Below, piece after piece: positions 63,361 to 64,000 of a DNA stretch of 64,000 nt. Each line of letters starts with the position of its first letter. Positions within the stretch are counted from its first letter, which is position 1. This DNA is from Actinernus sp. WN-2022 (taxonomy: Eukaryota; Cnidaria; Anthozoa; Actiniaria; Actinernidae). The stretch covers positions 819,001 to 883,000 of the forward strand of contig JAOWCC010000026.1 of the NCBI GenBank assembly GCA_030867875.1, in the 5' to 3' direction. Below the pieces are notes generated by a model. It was given only the letters and a program-made list of their open reading frames with translations, was not told the origin of the DNA and ran no database searches. The translations under genes and the position numbers were made by a program.

Positions 63361-64000
63361 TGAGTAAATACACGAAGTAAGAAAAGAGCATGCGAAGTAA
63401 GAAACAAATGGGGCCTGGGTACGAGATTGCTGTTCGGCGACTATTTCATGACCACAAAACAGACACTATTGCGCATGTGTTGATTTTCTCACTTCTGGTT
63501 TAAAAAGATGTTATTGATCACATTTTCCACAAAACAGAGCATGGATTTTGGAAACCGACAATAAATACCAAAGTTATGGCTTTTCGTTCGCAATAAAGCT
63601 TAAAATTGTGCTGAAAAGTGTTGTAAGATCTTCATTTGTTCTCTTAATGGCAAACACATGTTCAGTTTGATGCACCTTAATTCATAGGTTCGGAAATTTG
63701 TCATAAAGTGATAGTAACTCAAACATCCATGGCTAAATTAGGAATTTTCTGATTTTGATGATGTCATCGTGACGTCACTTGATGACGTCATCTGATTACA
63801 AAACTTTACCCTAGGGGTAACCTTGAGAATAATCATTGCCATCTCTTAAATTTTTTGGGTTTTGAGAGGCTGCAGAATTTTCTTAGCAACGGCGTACAAA
63901 TTGTAGATTTAAATATGTCAATGGGCCCTTAAAGTGCATATGAGGTGACCTTATATTTTCGTAATTTTACTTTTCAATGTAAATAAAATGTATGTAAACT
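63361..64000. other. Intergenic host DNA
   Basis: No gene or clear repeat recognised. Several tgacgtca motifs occur near 63758-63792. Confidence 0.5.

Overview
This is a repeat-rich piece of an animal nuclear genome. LINE, Penelope-like and BEL/Pao retroelements, a tRNA-derived SINE, many foldback elements and three 72-bp leucine-rich-repeat exons with GT/AG splice sites all point to a metazoan. The mixture of repeats resembles an anthozoan cnidarian (coral or anemone), but that is inference.

The main content is two complete, separately inserted Polinton/Maverick (adintovirus-like) elements. Polinton A is 3202-18953 (15,752 bp) and Polinton B is 31571-47324 (15,754 bp). Each has terminal inverted repeats, AGTAGTAT...ATACTACT termini and a 5-bp target duplication (cactg for A, gtcgg for B). 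Both share one gene order: F-box/ankyrin protein, zinc-ribbon protein, TFIIB-like factor (all +); small membrane protein and penton-like protein (-); large conserved protein (+); charged membrane protein (-); major capsid candidate, packaging ATPase and four small proteins (+); a tandem-repeat spacer; retroviral-type DD35E integrase (+); protein-primed DNA polymerase B (-). The capsid and ATPase genes are nearly identical in A and B, but the two polymerases belong to clearly different lineages. Some other proteins differ only in their N-termini. Broken parts: A has a frameshifted integrase and an in-frame stop near the end of polB; B has one in-frame stop in the middle of polB and is otherwise open.

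The elements seem to carry their own transcription programme. A promoter-like cassette lies inside both TIRs and before the zinc-ribbon gene, so it can serve the F-box, zinc-ribbon and polymerase genes (early-like). Short palindromic TATA regions drive the divergent virion gene pairs (late-like). A TFIIB-like protein and a zinc-ribbon protein are encoded beside them.

The insertions form layers. A LINE (- strand; 1690-2756 plus 25953-26586) was split by a BEL/Pao LTR retrotransposon (2757-25947, TSD ataac). Polinton A then entered the fifth codon of the BEL gag. Polinton B sits inside a roughly 2-kb TTAA-flanked foldback element (31493-49288). A third element, a 2.74-kb palindrome at 53192-55932, has the same AGTAGTATAG termini but no genes, and interrupts the 3' end of another LINE. 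Each Polinton terminus is itself a 233-258 bp palindrome with the same end motif.

The rest (1-1690, 26587-31490, 49290-64000) is non-coding host DNA with dispersed repeats, foldbacks, decayed retroelements and one recognisable host gene fragment, the LRR exons at 57983-58781 on the - strand.
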